This document shows positions 31,829 to 34,699 of a stretch of DNA of 34,699 nucleotides, in pieces. Position numbers and translations under genes: made by a program. The DNA is from Streptomyces albidoflavus (GTDB lineage Bacteria > Actinomycetota > Actinomycetes > Streptomycetales > Streptomycetaceae), in contig NZ_JOII01000049.1 of assembly GCF_000719955.1 (NCBI RefSeq), positions 1-34,699 on the forward strand. Direction: 5' to 3'. The stretch's first letter is position 1, and each line of letters opens with the position of its first letter. The notes under the pieces are model-generated. The model had not been told where the DNA came from and did no database searches. It worked only from the letters and a program-made list of their open reading frames with translations.

Positions 31829-33238
31829 ATGGCAGCAGAGAACGACCGCAGGGGCGAGGGCGCGCGGGCGCCGGGTGGCGGCACGCCGCGCGAGCCCGGT
31901 GCGCCCGGGGCGCGAGGCGGCGCCCTGGGCGCCCTCCTCAGCGCCGGAGTGGGCGCCCCCGGCACCGGCGCCGACGCCATGGCGTTCACCGCCGCCGACG
32001 AGGAGAAGCGGCGCGGCGTCCGCCGCATGAAGGTCACCGCCACCGGCCTGCTCGTCCTCGTCGCCATCGTCTACGCCCTCGCCACCTGGGCCGAGCACTC
32101 CGGCGCCGGCGCCTGGGCCGGGTACGTCGCCGCCGCCGCCGAGGCGGGCATGGTCGGCGCGCTCGCCGACTGGTTCGCCGTCACCGCCCTCTTCCGGCAC
32201 CCGCTCGGCCTGCCCATCCCGCACACCGCGATCATCCCGCGCAAGAAGGACCAGCTCGGCGCCTCACTCGGCGCCTTCGTCGGCGAGAACTTCCTCTCCC
32301 CGGACGTCATCCGCACCCGGCTGCGCGCCCTGCGCCTCGGCAGCCGGGTCGGCGGCTGGCTGGCCGTCCCCGCCAACACCGACCGCGTCACCTCCGAGCT
32401 CTCCACCGCCCTGCGCGGCGCCCTCACCGTCCTGCGCGACAACGACGTCCAGGCCATCGTCGGCGAGGCCATCACCCGCCGCGCCGACGCCCAGGAGATC
32501 GCGCCGAGCCTCGGCCGGATGCTGGAGCGGATCGTCGAGGACGGCGGCCACCGCCGCGTCGTCGACCTCGTCTGCTCCCGCGCCCACGACTGGCTGGTCC
32601 TCCACAGCGACACGGTGATGAACGCCGTCCAGGGCGGCGCCCCCGGCTGGACCCCGCGCTTCGTCGACAAGCGCGTCGGCGAACGCGTCTACAAGGAACT
32701 CCTGCGCTTCCTCACCGAGATGCGCGACATGCCCGACCATCCGGCGCGCGCCGCCATCGACACCTTCCTCGCCGACTTCGCCACCGACCTGCGCAGCGAC
32801 CCCGACACCCGCGCCCGCGTCGAACGCCTCAAGTCCGAGATCATCCACCGCCCCGAGGTCCAGGACCTCATCGCCTCCGCCTGGTCCGCCGTCCGCGCCA
32901 TGATCGTCGCCGCCGCCGAGGACGAACAGAGCGAACTCCGCCTCCGCGCCCGCGCCGCCCTCCTCTCCCTCGGCAACCGCATGTCCGCCGACCCCCGCCT
33001 CCAGGACAAGGTCGACGGCTGGGCCGAATCCGCCGCCGCCTACGTCGTCACCAACTACCGCACCCAGATCACCTCCCTCATCACCGACACCGTCGCCGGC
33101 TGGGACGCCGAACACACCTCCCGCAAGATCGAGGCCCACATCGGCCGCGACCTGCAGTTCATCCGGATCAACGGCACGGTGGTGGGATCACTGGCGGGGC
33201 TGGTGATTCATACGGTGTCGCGGGGGTTGGGGGCGTAG
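31829..33238 (+). CDS. DUF445 membrane-anchored protein
   Basis: A 469-residue protein from ATG 31829; an in-frame ATG at 31979 would give 419 residues and drop a Gly/Pro-rich tail, and may be the real start. The family signature is G-A-L-A-D-W-F-A-V-T-A-L-F-R-H-P-L-G-L-P followed by I-P-H-T-A-I-I-P-R-K-K-D-Q-L-G, after one hydrophobic helix. A long central helical part ends with a second hydrophobic stretch I-N-G-T-V-V-G-S-L-A-G-L-V-I-H-T-V-S. Function unknown. The last 31 bases overlap the 3' end of the convergent MFS gene. Confidence 0.9.
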   Translation: MAAENDRRGEGARAPGGGTPREPGAPGARGGALGALLSAGVGAPGTGADAMAFTAADEEKRRGVRRMKVTATGLLVLVAIVYALATWAEHSGAGAWAGYVAAAAEAGMVGALADWFAVTALFRHPLGLPIPHTAIIPRKKDQLGASLGAFVGENFLSPDVIRTRLRALRLGSRVGGWLAVPANTDRVTSELSTALRGALTVLRDNDVQAIVGEAITRRADAQEIAPSLGRMLERIVEDGGHRRVVDLVCSRAHDWLVLHSDTVMNAVQGGAPGWTPRFVDKRVGERVYKELLRFLTEMRDMPDHPARAAIDTFLADFATDLRSDPDTRARVERLKSEIIHRPEVQDLIASAWSAVRAMIVAAAEDEQSELRLRARAALLSLGNRMSADPRLQDKVDGWAESAAAYVVTNYRTQITSLITDTVAGWDAEHTSRKIEAHIGRDLQFIRINGTVVGSLAGLVIHTVSRGLGA

Positions 33239-34503
33239 GGGGCGGGCCGCTCCTGACGGGCGGACCGCACCACCCCCACCAGCACCGCCGCCCCCGCGCA
33301 CAGCGCCCCCGCTCCCACCCACACTGGGTCGTACGTGCCGAGGGTGTCGCGGGTCAGGCCGCCGAGGTGGGCCATGGCGCCCGCGCCGAGCTGGTGGGCG
33401 GCGTTGACCCAGCCGAAGACGACCACGGCGTCCGGGCCGAAGTGGACGCGGCACAGGGCCAGCGTCGGGGGCACCGTCGCCACGTCCAGCAGGCCGAACA
33501 GGACGGCGAAGGCCACCAGCGGCACCCCGACCGAAGGGGACCAGAGCAGGGGGAGGGCCACCAAGGTCAGGGCGCGCAGGCCGAAGCAGGCGGCCAGGAC
33601 GCGGCGGGGGTCGACGCGGTCGGTGAGGCGGCCGGCGGCGATGGTCCCGGCCACGTTGAAGATGCCGACCAGGGCCAGCAGGGTCGAGGCCGAGGTGGCG
33701 GGCATGCTGTGGTCGTGGGCGGCCGGGGTGAAGTGGTTCCAGAGCAGGCCGTTGGTGGAGGCTCCGCAGACCGCGAAGACCCCGGCGAGCAGCCAGAACG
33801 CCGGGCGGCGGGTGGCGGCGGCGAGGACGCGCAGGGCCCGGCTGACGACCTGGGAGGCGCCGCCTGTGCCGGGCGCCCGCGACGACTGGGCCTGTACCGC
33901 CGCCCGCGCGCCCCGCGGCAGCGCCAGGGCGCACGCCGCCACCAGGCCCGCCGCGCCCGCCAGCCCCCACGCGGCCGCCTGCCACCCGTACCCCTCGACC
34001 ACCCGGGACAGTACGGGCAGGAAGACGAACTGCCCGACCACCCCCGCCGCCGTCAGCAGGCCCGCGACGAGGCCGCGCCGTCCGGCCCCGGCCCGTTCCG
34101 CGACGCTCGCCGCCAGCGCGGTCGAGGCCGCGCCGGTTCCGAGCCCCACGCCCAGGCCCCAGGCCGCCGCCACCTGCGCCGGTGAGCCGGCCAGCGCCGT
34201 TCCGGCCGCTCCGGCCCCGGCCAGCACCAGCGCGCCCACGACGACGCGACGCACCCCGAGCCGGTCCATCAGTGCCGCCGCGAACGGCGCCGTCACCCCG
34301 TACAGCACCATGCTGATCGCGAACGCCACCCCGATCGACGCCCGTGACCAGCCGCGTTCCTCGTGCAGCGGGACGAGGAGCAGCCCGCCGAAGGTCGTGA
34401 ACGCCCCGGCCGTGACGATCGCCGCGCCCGCCACGGCGACGACGGTCCAGCCATGGGCCGCCCGGCCCTGTTCCGGCTCTTGACGCGATGAGGAAATTGC
34501 CAT
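33208..34503 (-). CDS. MFS transporter
   Basis: A 431-residue major facilitator protein, minus strand, ATG 34503. Twelve hydrophobic segments can be made out. The N-terminal loop G-W-S-R-A-S-I-G-V-A-F-A-I-S and the L-M-D-R-L-G-V-R-R-V-V-V motif A are present, with D-R-V-D-P-R-R-V-L in the C-half. The sequence is like oxalate/formate-type and monocarboxylate-like MFS members, but the substrate is unknown. The stop lies inside the 3' end of DUF445 on the other strand. Confidence 0.85.
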   Translation of the reverse strand: MAISSSRQEPEQGRAAHGWTVVAVAGAAIVTAGAFTTFGGLLLVPLHEERGWSRASIGVAFAISMVLYGVTAPFAAALMDRLGVRRVVVGALVLAGAGAAGTALAGSPAQVAAAWGLGVGLGTGAASTALAASVAERAGAGRRGLVAGLLTAAGVVGQFVFLPVLSRVVEGYGWQAAAWGLAGAAGLVAACALALPRGARAAVQAQSSRAPGTGGASQVVSRALRVLAAATRRPAFWLLAGVFAVCGASTNGLLWNHFTPAAHDHSMPATSASTLLALVGIFNVAGTIAAGRLTDRVDPRRVLAACFGLRALTLVALPLLWSPSVGVPLVAFAVLFGLLDVATVPPTLALCRVHFGPDAVVVFGWVNAAHQLGAGAMAHLGGLTRDTLGTYDPVWVGAGALCAGAAVLVGVVRSARQERPAPYAPNPRDTV

Positions 34504-34699
34504 GCCCCGACCATCCCGCCGGGCCCCGCGGACGCGTCAGTGGCCAGATGGACAGCTAACAGAAGATTACGGCCACGAGTGGCCGGGCAGAGTCGCAGAG
34601 CCTCTCTCCTGGCCCCTCCCCCTCCACGACCCGCACGCCCCACCCCCGCCAGGCCGCCCCGACTGAGCCGCCCCCCGCCGGCCGCCCCGACGACAGGAC
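34504..34699. promoter_or_regulatory. Upstream region of the MFS gene with inverted repeat
   Basis: GGCCACGAGTGGCC (34571-34584) is a perfect 6-2-6 inverted repeat in an otherwise AT-richer segment (ACAGCTAACAGAAGATTACGG) that probably holds the promoter. A further TGGCCA lies at about 34541-34546. The rest to the window end shows nothing clear. Confidence 0.4.

Overview
The window is high-GC DNA (roughly 70-75% G+C by eye) with strong third-position GC bias, GTG starts, leaderless promoters and gene families typical of Streptomyces. It reads as a conserved chromosomal stretch carrying about 30 protein genes, one tRNA, one riboswitch and three clusters of a short dispersed repeat. No phage, insertion sequence or CRISPR array was seen.

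Left part (1-5.6 kb): two RDD-domain membrane proteins (the first cut by the window edge), a small membrane protein on the minus strand, a secreted M6 (immune inhibitor A type) metalloprotease, and a small unknown protein preceded by a 13-codon leaderless upstream ORF containing a TTA codon. A repeat-bearing noncoding stretch follows.

Middle part (5.6-20.1 kb): pncA and pncB (NAD salvage, minus strand), then clpS-DUF2017, mec-cysO-cysM (carrier-protein cysteine synthesis), a metallo-beta-lactamase-fold hydrolase, rph and rdgB. From memory this is the order of the Mycobacterium tuberculosis Rv1330c-Rv1341 block. Here it is interrupted by a periplasmic-binding-protein-like protein without signal peptide plus an amino-acid permease, by a lincosamide-nucleotidyltransferase-like gene plus divergent N-acetylglucosamine PTS genes (nagE/nagF), and by a lipoprotein gene plus a repeat cluster. 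The cys genes are preceded by a leaderless ORF for a Cys-containing leader peptide, suggesting cysteine-responsive attenuation.

Right part (20.1-34.7 kb): tRNA-Leu(UAG), a ProP-like MFS symporter, a Bcp peroxiredoxin, a DUF3618 membrane protein, a stand-alone GroES, a SugE/Gdx guanidinium exporter under a class-III guanidine riboswitch, a class A penicillin-binding protein, a three-gene ABC-2 exporter, a DUF1707 protein, a secreted SGNH hydrolase, a DUF445 membrane protein and an MFS transporter whose 3' end overlaps DUF445 tail to tail.

The most interesting signals are the cys leader peptide and the unusual C-terminal tail on CysO after its Gly-Gly, the riboswitch with a visible anti-Shine-Dalgarno, the TTA-containing upstream ORF, the 88-bp-armed inverted repeat built from dispersed repeats at 19.2-19.5 kb, and palindromic candidate operators for the ABC exporter and nagE/nagF. 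All assignments come from reading the sequence; no database search was possible.
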